64,000 bases of DNA, taken from positions 186,001 through 250,000 of the forward strand of contig CANMZT010000004.1 in the NCBI GenBank assembly GCA_947502405.1. The letters run 5' to 3'. Shown in pieces: positions 40,015-48,942 of the stretch (position 1 is its first letter; the number at the start of each line of letters is the position of its first letter). Made by a program: the position numbers and the translations under genes. The notes under the pieces are model-generated. The model saw only the letters and a list, made by a program, of their open reading frames with translations, was not told where the DNA came from and made no database searches. The DNA comes from an uncultured Algibacter sp. Lineage in GTDB: Bacteria; Bacteroidota; Bacteroidia; Flavobacteriales; Flavobacteriaceae.

Positions 40015-40989
40015 TTGCATAACTTCAGAAAGTTTTGCTTCTGAAATAGAAAGCAAACCGCTTTTAACCAAACGCTTTGTTAGAGTTCTCCAGTTATTAT
40101 CCTTGTTAAAAATAATTTTCAAAATTGGATATGCTTTATTAAAATCTTTATTATTCAATAAATTAATAGCGTACCAATACTTCATTTCTAAATTATCTGG
40201 AAAAAGCTTTTGAGCTTCTAAATATAAACTTTCTGCATTTTTTGAGTCTCCAACTTCCATAGCCAAATCACCTTTATTCATAAAATCATAAGCTTTATGG
40301 ACTTTTATGAGTCGCTCTAGTTCTTGCACTGGGTTTTTATGGTCATCAACTCGAAGATCCATAACTACATCTTCCCAAGAATTTCCTGTAGCTTCTCCTT
40401 TTACAATTAAAATAGCAGCAGATTGTTTACCTCTGATATCGCCTTTTTCATTTTCTGCAGCCTTTAACGCAGCTAATACACGTTCACTTAAGTCTCCATT
40501 ACTAGATTCAAAAGCATTTGCCATAGCATCCCATACAGTATTTTTTAACATCATGTTTGCTTGTACTGAAAAAAAGTTTCCTTGACGATGCCCAGCTTCA
40601 TCTATACATTTACTACCAGTATGTGTGGCTACCGAGCCTTTATGATTTAAAAAAGCGACTTGCCTGTACATTTCTCCTGAATCATTTTGTAATAAAACAT
40701 TTAGAGCCTGTTGCGGAGATAATCCTTGTTCCATTAAAGCAAGACCTTTAGAACCATAACTTGGATTAACCAATGATTGTGTTGCTACAACACCAACACC
40801 TGCTTTACCATAAGTAACAACACTGCCAACACTAAACCAATGGCTTTGAACCGCAACCGCCATATCACCTGTAATAGAATCTTTTGCTACAATAGAATAG
40901 GTATGGGCAAATGGTTCTGCTTTTTTATGGAACTGAGCTGATATTGTTTGAGAAATAATTATAATAAAGAAAAATGATACGAACCTCAT
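40009..40989 (-). CDS. DUF1028 family (Ntn-hydrolase-like) secreted protein with TPR-like tail
   Basis: HTYSIVAKDSITGDMAVAVQSHWFSVGSVV, GVGVVATQSLVNPSYG. Confidence 0.9.
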   Translation of the reverse strand: MRFVSFFFIIIISQTISAQFHKKAEPFAHTYSIVAKDSITGDMAVAVQSHWFSVGSVVTYGKAGVGVVATQSLVNPSYGSKGLALMEQGLSPQQALNVLLQNDSGEMYRQVAFLNHKGSVATHTGSKCIDEAGHRQGNFFSVQANMMLKNTVWDAMANAFESSNGDLSERVLAALKAAENEKGDIRGKQSAAILIVKGEATGNSWEDVVMDLRVDDHKNPVQELERLIKVHKAYDFMNKGDLAMEVGDSKNAESLYLEAQKLFPDNLEMKYWYAINLLNNKDFNKAYPILKIIFNKDNNWRTLTKRLVKSGLLSISEAKLSEVMQL

Positions 40990-41086
40990 AACTTATTTTT
41001 AAATTAAATATACTATTTATTGTTTAAAATAGAAGATGCAGTACAAACTTCAAGCTTAAATTTTTACTTCTTCCAGACAAAAAAAC

Positions 41087-41094
41087 TATCTTTG
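41087..41094 (+). promoter_or_regulatory. Bacteroidota -7 box (TATCTTTG) upstream of purB
   Basis: Matches TAnnTTTG, 26 nt before the start codon. Confidence 0.55.
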
Positions 41095-41119
41095 CAACTT
41101 CAAAAAATCAAACAAAATT

Positions 41120-42463
41120 ATGTCGTTATCAGCATTAAATGCCATCTCTCCAATTGATGGACGCTACAGAAATAAAGTTAGTGAACTAGCTCCATATTTT
41201 TCCGAAGAAGCCTTAATAAAATATCGTGTATTAGTTGAGATAGAATATTTTATTGCGCTTTGTGAAATTCCGTTACCACAACTTAAATCCGTTGATAGTG
41301 GCATTTTTGATGATTTAAGAGCTATCTACAAAGATTTTTCTGCTGAAGATGCAAGTGCTATCAAGAAAATTGAAAGCGTAACTAACCATGATGTAAAAGC
41401 GGTTGAATACTTTATAAAAGAGCAATTTGATACTTTAGGATTATCTGAATATAAAGAGTTTATACATTTTGGATTAACCTCTCAAGATATAAACAACACA
41501 GCCATTCCTTTGAGCATAAAAGAAGCGATGAATGCTGTTTATGTACCTGAATATTTTAATGTTTTAGAAAAATTAAAAAGTTTATCTAAAGATTGGAGTG
41601 CTATCTCTATGTTAGCTAGAACACATGGGCAACCCGCATCTCCTACCCGACTTGGTAAAGAAATTCAGGTTTTTGTAGTACGTTTAGAAGAGCAATTTAA
41701 CTTACTTAATGATATACCAAGTGCTGCTAAATTTGGTGGCGCTACTGGTAATTTTAATGCACACCATGTCGCGTATCCAGATATTGATTGGAAAGCTTTT
41801 GGAAGTAGTTTTGTTCAAGAGAAATTAGGTTTGCAACACTCATTCCCTACAACTCAAATTGAGCATTACGACCATATGGCGGCTTTATTCGATACCCTAA
41901 AACGTATAAATACTATAATTATTGATTTAGATAGAGACGTTTGGACTTACGTATCTATGGATTATTTTAAACAAAAAATAAAAGCTGGAGAAGTGGGAAG
42001 TTCTGCAATGCCACACAAAGTAAACCCGATTGATTTTGAAAACTCTGAAGGAAACTTGGGTATTGCAAACGCTATTTTTGAGCACCTATCAGCTAAACTA
42101 CCCGTTTCTAGATTACAACGTGACTTAACAGATAGTACTGTTTTAAGAAACGTTGGTGTTCCTTTTGGGCATACGCTAGTTGGTTTTAAATCTACTTTAA
42201 AAGGTTTAGATAAATTATTGCTTAACGAAAGTAAATTTGCTGAAGACTTAGAAAATAATTGGGCTGTAGTAGCCGAGGCTATTCAAACCATTTTACGTCG
42301 CGAAGCTTACCCGAACCCATATGAAGCTTTAAAGGGTTTAACACGAACCAATTCTGTTATAAATCAAGACTCTATTTCTAACTTTATTGATACTCTGGAG
42401 GTTTCTGATACAATAAAACAGGAATTAAAACGTATTACACCTAGTAACTATACAGGAATATAA
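41120..42463 (+). CDS. purB: Adenylosuccinate lyase
   Basis: ALNAISPIDGRYRNK, TSQDINNTA, GSSAMPHKVNPIDFENSEGN. Confidence 0.97.
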   Translation: MSLSALNAISPIDGRYRNKVSELAPYFSEEALIKYRVLVEIEYFIALCEIPLPQLKSVDSGIFDDLRAIYKDFSAEDASAIKKIESVTNHDVKAVEYFIKEQFDTLGLSEYKEFIHFGLTSQDINNTAIPLSIKEAMNAVYVPEYFNVLEKLKSLSKDWSAISMLARTHGQPASPTRLGKEIQVFVVRLEEQFNLLNDIPSAAKFGGATGNFNAHHVAYPDIDWKAFGSSFVQEKLGLQHSFPTTQIEHYDHMAALFDTLKRINTIIIDLDRDVWTYVSMDYFKQKIKAGEVGSSAMPHKVNPIDFENSEGNLGIANAIFEHLSAKLPVSRLQRDLTDSTVLRNVGVPFGHTLVGFKSTLKGLDKLLLNESKFAEDLENNWAVVAEAIQTILRREAYPNPYEALKGLTRTNSVINQDSISNFIDTLEVSDTIKQELKRITPSNYTGI

Positions 42464-42469
42464 TAATAT

Positions 42470-42667
42470 ATGTTAAACGATAAACAATCCTTAGCCCTTA
42501 CAGGTCTTATGGTAGGTGGGATTTTTGTTTTTGGAATTCTAGATGTTCTAGATAATTTTGTGGTTTTAACGCTTCTTACTATTATCTTTTTTACGGTAGT
42601 TATCAATATGTTTTATTCAAAGTATAAATCTGAAGATTCAACTCAAGAACAAAATAACTCCAAATAA
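42470..42667 (+). CDS. Small two-TM membrane protein
   Basis: Directly downstream of purB; hydrophobic. Confidence 0.6.
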   Translation: MLNDKQSLALTGLMVGGIFVFGILDVLDNFVVLTLLTIIFFTVVINMFYSKYKSEDSTQEQNNSK

Positions 42668-42721
42668 AAAAGCTTCTTTTTTTAGGAAGTTTTTACACTT
42701 TAAAAATATTATATTAAAAAA

Positions 42722-42756
42722 AACCTAGATATAAAATCTAGGGTTTTTCAACATTA
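42722..42756 (-). terminator. Rho-independent terminator (convergent gap)
   Basis: AACCCTAGATTTTATATCTAGGTTTTTTTT on the minus strand. Confidence 0.7.
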
Positions 42757-42770
42757 ACATAATTACTATA

Positions 42771-43313
42771 TTATTTAAAGAAATTCATAATATCTTCTAT
42801 CTGTCCTTCTTCAACATTTGCTTTTTGCAATGCATTAATTAAAGTAACCATTTTTTCAGGGTTCATATCATCACCCAAAATCCTTACAATTCCAAAGCCC
42901 ATATCTTTTGCGCTTCCAAATACCACAACCTCATCTGCTGATTCATCATCGCCAATATACTTCACTGAAATTTTATTGCCTTTATCACTAAATTCCATCA
43001 AATCATTATACTTACTATCGCTTAAAATAGTTTTAACTTTAGCTATTTCTGCTTTATAAGTTTCAGTGTTTGTTTCGTTAGCTTTATATCCTAAAAAATT
43101 TAACTTATTTACAGACTCATAAGCTTCTTTCTGTGCTTCTGTAAATTCAGATTTATCAATTTCTATCATAGAAAGTGGTAAATCCTGTGATATAAAATTT
43201 TTAGCCTCTTGATTATCTACATAGTAGCTTTGTAGGCTAGCATTATTACCGCAGCTAGTTAAAACAACTGCGGTAAATAAAGTATATACTAGATATTTGA
43301 TTGTTCGTTGCAT
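42771..43313 (-). CDS. DUF4252 family lipoprotein
   Basis: Lipobox VLTSCGN; ends VTLINALQKANVEEGQIEDIMNFF. Confidence 0.8.
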   Translation of the reverse strand: MQRTIKYLVYTLFTAVVLTSCGNNASLQSYYVDNQEAKNFISQDLPLSMIEIDKSEFTEAQKEAYESVNKLNFLGYKANETNTETYKAEIAKVKTILSDSKYNDLMEFSDKGNKISVKYIGDDESADEVVVFGSAKDMGFGIVRILGDDMNPEKMVTLINALQKANVEEGQIEDIMNFFK

Positions 43314-43330
43314 TGATTGATGTTTTAATT

Positions 43331-43924
43331 TTATTTATCCTTTTCTAAATGCTTCCCACCTGGGATATTCATTTTATCAGTAAGCTTAGAAATCTCATTA
43401 AGATCAATATCACCAGTCATAGACACTACAACCGTTTCAATTTTACGCTCTTTACCGTTAATTTCAATCTTATCTTCCATCACCTTATCAATACCATTCA
43501 CGAATATTAAAAGTTCTTTTACATGGTCTGCATCCTTTCCTTCTTTTACGTAAAACTTCACCTCTGTGCCATCATCTTTAACTTCCATTAATTCTTCCAA
43601 ACCTCCAGAACGTGATTTAACCCATTTTGAAACATCAGCAGAAATTGCCTTGTTATCAGTTACAATAGTTTTAAAACTCGTAATGCTCTTTACCATATCC
43701 ATATAAGCTTTAGCTTCAGCATCTTCAACATTAATGCCCATTTTGGCAATCATCTGAAACATTTTTGGCTTAATAGAAACGTAAGTTACATCAGGGTTTT
43801 CACTATACTTTTCAAAAATATTTTTTTGAGCCATTCCCGTTAATGGTAATAACATAATGGCCATTACTAGTACTATTAATTTATTTTTCATTGTTCTTGT
43901 TTTTAATTTATTAGAATTTTTCAT
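43331..43924 (-). CDS. DUF4252 family secreted protein
   Basis: Signal peptide; YVSIKPKMFQMIAKMG, MTGDIDLNEISKLTDKMNIPGGKHLEK. Confidence 0.85.
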   Translation of the reverse strand: MKNSNKLKTRTMKNKLIVLVMAIMLLPLTGMAQKNIFEKYSENPDVTYVSIKPKMFQMIAKMGINVEDAEAKAYMDMVKSITSFKTIVTDNKAISADVSKWVKSRSGGLEELMEVKDDGTEVKFYVKEGKDADHVKELLIFVNGIDKVMEDKIEINGKERKIETVVVSMTGDIDLNEISKLTDKMNIPGGKHLEKDK

Positions 43925-43961
43925 TGCTTTTTAATTGATACTGAAACAAGTTCAGCACATG

Positions 43962-44435
43962 TTAGTTTTTAAAAATTATACTTGTTGTGTTTTCAATTTC
44001 GTTAAGATATCCTAGAGTAGAAGTGCCTTTATTTACCTCATTAAGATAACTAACAGTTGATGCGCCTTTGTTGAATTTTGAAGAAATCATTTCCATAGAT
44101 TTCGAAAATTCGTTAAAAGCTAATTCTGGGTCTTCATAAGTACCTAATTCATTATTTCCAAATGAAGTCCCGAAATAGAAACCTAACATAAGAACCGCTA
44201 CAGCTGCGACAGAAATCCATTTGTAATTAAAAATTGTCTTAGTTTTTAATGGAACGTCTTTAGTAAATTGTTCTTGTTGGTTTCCCAAAAAATACGCAAA
44301 CATCGGTTTATACATTTCTAAATGTGGTGCCACAGTGTCACTTGCAAAATAGTTTTTTAACACTTGCTCCTCTTTCAGGCTAGTTTCTCCGTTTTCGTAC
44401 TTTTCTAGTAACTTTTCTATATTATTTAATACCAT
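43962..44435 (-). CDS. Anti-sigma-factor-like single-TM protein
   Basis: Overlaps the sigma gene by 14 nt; cytosolic N-terminus, one TM, short periplasmic tail. Confidence 0.7.
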   Translation of the reverse strand: MVLNNIEKLLEKYENGETSLKEEQVLKNYFASDTVAPHLEMYKPMFAYFLGNQQEQFTKDVPLKTKTIFNYKWISVAAVAVLMLGFYFGTSFGNNELGTYEDPELAFNEFSKSMEMISSKFNKGASTVSYLNEVNKGTSTLGYLNEIENTTSIIFKN

Positions 44436-44931
44436 AATTATGTGTATTAGTTAATTTCTCTCGTATTGTTTTTCTTGCTCTAGATAAGGCTACTCTAACC
44501 GCTGTATTATTCATTTCCAGCATTTTAGCAATCTCATCAAAATCATATTCTTCTATATCTCTAAGCTGAATTATCATTTTTTGTTGTTCTGGCAAGTCCT
44601 CAATAATTTTGGCTACCCAACTTACACTATCATTTAATTCAACTTGTTTTTGTAATGGCGTATTTTTTTCCTCGTAATTGCTATGTACAATTTTCAAATT
44701 CTGTGCCTGTTTAGATTTCAATTTATCAAAACAGTAATTCTTAGTCATCGTCATCGAAAAAGCCTCCACATTCCTATACTCAGCAATCTTCTTTTTATTA
44801 TTCCATAACTTCAACAACACCTCTTGCGTAGCATCTTCAGCCTCTTCTGTAGACACCAGCAATCGCTTTGCTAAACGAAACACCTTATCCTTAAACGGCA
44901 TTACAATATTTAAAAACTCTTTCTGAGTCAT
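44422..44931 (-). CDS. ECF-type RNA polymerase sigma factor
   Basis: Region 2 EEAEDATQEVLLKLWNNKK, region 4 LPEQQKMIIQLRDIEEYDFDEIAKMLEMNNTAVRVALSRARKTIRE. Confidence 0.94.
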   Translation of the reverse strand: MTQKEFLNIVMPFKDKVFRLAKRLLVSTEEAEDATQEVLLKLWNNKKKIAEYRNVEAFSMTMTKNYCFDKLKSKQAQNLKIVHSNYEEKNTPLQKQVELNDSVSWVAKIIEDLPEQQKMIIQLRDIEEYDFDEIAKMLEMNNTAVRVALSRARKTIREKLTNTHNYGIK

Positions 44932-45037
44932 TTTTCGGTTGTATTAGTATGGTTAAAAACAGCTTAGTTACGGCTATTTATAATTACGACGACCATCTAT
45001 TTATTTTGTTACACCAACATATAAAAAAAATTAAAAA

Positions 45038-45133
45038 TTTGGGCGTAACCCACAAGGGGTCGGGCTTTCCGTTACAAGTTTTGGCTCGATGCTCGCCTCG
45101 CCAAAAGCTATCCACTACAATCCCTTACGCGGG
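45038..45133 (+). repeat. Dispersed structured intergenic element, copy D (diverged, shorter)
   Basis: TTTGGGCGTAACCCACAAGGGGTCGGGCTTTCCGTTACAAGTTTTGGCTCGATGCTCGCCTCGCCAAAAGCTATCCACTACAATCCCTTACGCGGG. Confidence 0.85.
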
Positions 45134-45290
45134 CAAATCCGCTAAAGTATAGCAAAACACTAACTAAAATCTTAATTTATTTAAGACTTAGGCTTACATT
45201 CACCGAAATTAATAGCACATATTTTTTATTATACAATAATGTAAGTAAATTTAGGGTTTTAAGGACTAACCCTTGAAAAGAACATAAGCT

Positions 45291-46730
45291 ATGAAAAATT
45301 ACAAGGCCCTATTTCTACTATTTATTATTTCATTTAATACCATTAGTTGTTTTGAAGATAATGACGATGTTGCTGTTTCTGCAAATGAAATCAATGATTT
45401 TGTTTGGAAAGGCATGAACTTTATTTACTTATATAAAGATGATGTCCCAGATTTAGCAAACGATCGCTTTTCTAGTGATTCGGAATATGCCTCTTATTTA
45501 AATGATTTTTCAACACCTAGTGACTTGTTTGAATCCCTGAGATTCGAACCTCAAACTGTCGATAGATTTAGTAGGATTTTTGAAGATTATATTGCTTTAG
45601 AGCAATCATTCCAAGGCAATTCAAACACCAATGGGATGGAGTTTAGCGTGTTTTTGGCACCCAACAGCACTACTGAAGGTATCGGAATTATACGCTTAGT
45701 ATTACCTAATAGTCCAGCTGATAATATGGGGTTAAAACGGGGAGATATTTTTTATGGTATTGACGGTAATAGGCTTACAAATGATAATCTTAATCAATTA
45801 TTAAATCAGGATTCTTATACATTAAATCTTGGTTTTTACAACGATAAGGGCACACTCGAGACTGATGATGATAGTATAGACCCCCTTAATGAAGATGTAA
45901 CTTTAAACAAAGTTCTATATTCAGAAAACCCAGTTTTTAAAACTGAAATAATTAATGTTGGTGGTGAAAATGTTGGTTATTTGATGTATAATGGTTTTAT
46001 AGCTGATTCAGAGAATGAGTTAAATGATGTATTTGGTGAATTTAAATCTAATAACATACAACAATTAGTTTTAGATTTAAGGTATAACCCAGGTGGCAGA
46101 ATTAGTGTTGAAACTTCTTTGGCTAGTATGATTACAGGTCAATATTCTGGAGAACTTTTTCAAAAACTTATTTACAATAGTACTTTACAAAGTAATAACA
46201 CGGATTTTAATTTTTCTTCCAAATTAGATAACGGGAGTACAATAAATAGTTTAGGTTTAAGCAAGTTATATGTTTTAACCTCCCAACGGTCTGCTTCCGC
46301 TAGTGAAGGTTTAATAAACGGATTAGCCCCTTACATTCAAGTTATACAAATAGGTGTTAATACAACAGGTAAAACACAAGCATCAAGAATAGTTTATGAT
46401 TCTTCACCTCCTAACTTTTTAAGGGAAGGTGCTAACCCAAAGCATAGGTATGCGATGCTGCCTTTAATTGCAAATGGTGTTAACAAAAATGATGTTGCTG
46501 TACCTAGTTCAGGTTTACCGCCTTCAATTGGTTTTGAATATGATGAAAACCCACTGAATTATGGAATTTTAGGCGATGTTAATGAACCGATGTTGGCAAT
46601 AGCACTTGCAGATATTGCAAACTCTAGTGGTAAAATATCTGACATTAAAGCAAAATCAGAAAAACCATTAAAAATGCTAATTGATAGTAATGATTTAATT
46701 TCTTTTGAAGGTGGTATGATAGTGGATTAA
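45291..46730 (+). CDS. S41 family peptidase with PDZ domain (lipoprotein)
   Basis: PDZ-like GIIRLVLPNSPADNMGLKRGDIF; LVLDLRYNPGGRISVETSLASMI; TSQRSASASEGLINGL. Confidence 0.93.
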   Translation: MKNYKALFLLFIISFNTISCFEDNDDVAVSANEINDFVWKGMNFIYLYKDDVPDLANDRFSSDSEYASYLNDFSTPSDLFESLRFEPQTVDRFSRIFEDYIALEQSFQGNSNTNGMEFSVFLAPNSTTEGIGIIRLVLPNSPADNMGLKRGDIFYGIDGNRLTNDNLNQLLNQDSYTLNLGFYNDKGTLETDDDSIDPLNEDVTLNKVLYSENPVFKTEIINVGGENVGYLMYNGFIADSENELNDVFGEFKSNNIQQLVLDLRYNPGGRISVETSLASMITGQYSGELFQKLIYNSTLQSNNTDFNFSSKLDNGSTINSLGLSKLYVLTSQRSASASEGLINGLAPYIQVIQIGVNTTGKTQASRIVYDSSPPNFLREGANPKHRYAMLPLIANGVNKNDVAVPSSGLPPSIGFEYDENPLNYGILGDVNEPMLAIALADIANSSGKISDIKAKSEKPLKMLIDSNDLISFEGGMIVD

Positions 46731-46741
46731 ACTTATTAATC

Positions 46742-47467
46742 TTGAAAAAACACAAAACCTACTTCAATTGGAGCTCTGGTAAAGACTCTGCTTTAGCATT
46801 GTATCACCTACTACAAGATGAACGCTATGCTGTTGATGAATTGATAACTACCGTAAACAGTCATTACAATCGTGTTTCCATGCACGGTTTAAGAAAAGAA
46901 TTGCTAATTACTCAAACCAATGTATTAGATATTCCTGCTAGTATAATTGAACTTCCTGAGATGCCCTCAATGGAAGTATATGAGCAAAAAATGATTGAAA
47001 CAGTTTCTAGATTAAAAGATGATGGATTTACACATGCTGCTTTTGGAGATATCTTTCTTGAAGATTTAAGAGATTACCGAGATACACAACTGGCGAAACA
47101 AAGCATAAAATCTATTTATCCTCTATGGAAACGAGATACCAGAGCACTCTTAAACGAATTTCTAGATTTGGGTTTTAAAACCGTAATTGTTTGTGCAAAT
47201 TCTAAATATTTTGATGAAGACTTTGTTGGAACCATTATAGACAAAAACTTTATAAATAATTTACCTGAAAACGTTGACCCATGTGGGGAAAATGGGGAGT
47301 TTCATACCTTTTGTTTTGATGGACCTATATTTAAAAACCCCATTCCTTTTAGCATTGGAGAAAAAGTATTTAGAGAATACGATACACCTAAAACTGATGA
47401 TGATTCGGTTTGCCGAAGTGATTCTGAAAAATATGGGGTTTGGTATTGTGATTTAATTCCAGAATAA
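46742..47467 (+). CDS. Diphthine--ammonia ligase-like ATP pyrophosphatase (MJ0570/Dph6-related)
   Basis: FNWSSGKDSALALYHLL PP-loop; DPCGENGEFHTFCFDGPIF. Confidence 0.9.
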   Translation: MKKHKTYFNWSSGKDSALALYHLLQDERYAVDELITTVNSHYNRVSMHGLRKELLITQTNVLDIPASIIELPEMPSMEVYEQKMIETVSRLKDDGFTHAAFGDIFLEDLRDYRDTQLAKQSIKSIYPLWKRDTRALLNEFLDLGFKTVIVCANSKYFDEDFVGTIIDKNFINNLPENVDPCGENGEFHTFCFDGPIFKNPIPFSIGEKVFREYDTPKTDDDSVCRSDSEKYGVWYCDLIPE

Positions 47468-47533
47468 TCAACTCAGCTTGACTTTTTATTTTTAACCTAA
47501 ATGGGTTCAATGAATAACGCATTATTTATCAAG

Positions 47534-47680
47534 CTACTTTTTTTGTTTATCACTCATGCGCTTTTCAACATCTTTAAAATAGCGTCTTTCTTTATATTTC
47601 CTAAAAACAAATACAGTTATAACAATTAAGCCTAAAATCATCATGCCGCCTTGGCCTGTTAAGTATTCAAGTGTTTTCAT
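47534..47680 (-). CDS. Small single-TM protein
   Basis: MKTLEYLTGQGGMMILGLIVITVFVFRKYKERRYF; internal start preferred. Confidence 0.5.
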   Translation of the reverse strand: MKTLEYLTGQGGMMILGLIVITVFVFRKYKERRYFKDVEKRMSDKQKK

Positions 47681-47780
47681 AAGTAGTAATTTAACTAGTG
47701 TAGTCGGCATTAAATATAAAACTTTCATTTATCAAGTTAATTTCATAAAAAAGCTATTTCAAAATTGTTTAGAAATAAAA

Positions 47781-47812
47781 AACCTATAAAGTCTTAAAGA
47801 CCTTATAGGTTT
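47781..47812. terminator. Inverted repeat, likely transcription terminator
   Basis: AACCTATAAAGTCTT / AAAGACCTTATAGGTT. Confidence 0.55.
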
Positions 47813-47877
47813 GTAAATATGTAAATCTTAGTTTTAAAATATACCTATCTGGTTTAAAAATCTAAAAGACCTTCACA

Positions 47878-48939
47878 TTAATTAAAGTAAACCTCTCCTG
47901 GTATAATTCTTAATGTTGTAGTATTAATCTCAGTATTCGTAGACAAATCATAGACTTTCAATTCTCCATTACTAGCAAAATCTTTAGCATCAACACCATA
48001 TAGAAAATCATTTTTTACTGTCATATTATAAAAACTAAGTCCAGTAATTTCAGCATTACTAGGTAAAGTATTTGATGAACTTGACATTTTATGAACACTA
48101 CCTCCCAAGTAGTAATATAAATTACCATTTTCAAAAGCTAAATAGTTAGGGTGTTCGGTAGTAGCAAAATCTATTGATGTTGTAGAATTGTCTGTTGTAT
48201 TTACTTTAAAAAGTTTTCCTCCTGTTTCACTTCCAGTCCATGAAGGTTTTCCACCACATAAAACCCATAAATTTCCAGAATTATCTAATTCCAAAGAATT
48301 TGGAACATCACCAACAGTAATGGTTTCAGTAATGTCATCAGTAGAAGCATTTATTACTGAAATCTTATTATTTTGACTAAACCCTCCTTGATGAGCTACA
48401 TAAACAAAATTAGATACCGCTAATATTTCTTCTGGCCCCTCTTCAACAGGAATAGTTGTATTACTTATTGTGTTAGTATCCAAATCTAATATTGCTAAAT
48501 AATCATCCATCGCATTACTACCATCACCCCAATTAGTAACATAACCTTTACCATTAGCAAAAGCTATATACCTTGGGTTATTTAGACCTGTATCAATAGT
48601 AGCAACAGATTCAAAAGTGTATCTGTTAACTATATCTATTCGGTTAGACACGTTTGAAATGATATAAGCTAAGTCACCATTAAATGCCATACTTTGTACA
48701 ACTGTACCCAAAGTTCTACCGTTCACGTTTGAAAAAATATTGTGTTCTACAGTTGTAAAATCATCTGATATAAAAGAAACTGTTCCAACACCGTCAGTAA
48801 AACTCCCTTCATGAGAAATTAATAATCCGTTTTCGTAATCGCCTCTTGGTTCTGGTGGCGTATCATCGTCGTCTGTAGTACATGAGGCAAAAAACAAACC
48901 CATTAAAAGGGCTAAAAGTAATAATTTGTTAAGTTTCAT
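47878..48939 (-). CDS. YncE/DUF5074-like beta-propeller lipoprotein, candidate BtuG-type cobalamin-binding protein
   Basis: Lipobox FASCTT followed by DDDDTPPEP; propeller repeats; downstream of BtuB-like receptor and B12 riboswitch. Confidence 0.82.
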   Translation of the reverse strand: MKLNKLLLLALLMGLFFASCTTDDDDTPPEPRGDYENGLLISHEGSFTDGVGTVSFISDDFTTVEHNIFSNVNGRTLGTVVQSMAFNGDLAYIISNVSNRIDIVNRYTFESVATIDTGLNNPRYIAFANGKGYVTNWGDGSNAMDDYLAILDLDTNTISNTTIPVEEGPEEILAVSNFVYVAHQGGFSQNNKISVINASTDDITETITVGDVPNSLELDNSGNLWVLCGGKPSWTGSETGGKLFKVNTTDNSTTSIDFATTEHPNYLAFENGNLYYYLGGSVHKMSSSSNTLPSNAEITGLSFYNMTVKNDFLYGVDAKDFASNGELKVYDLSTNTEINTTTLRIIPGEVYFN

Positions 48940-48942
48940 TTT

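Noticed and set aside
44949-45152. 67-aa ORF MVKNSLVTAIYNYDD...
   Set aside because: Half of it is repeat copy D; treated as spurious.
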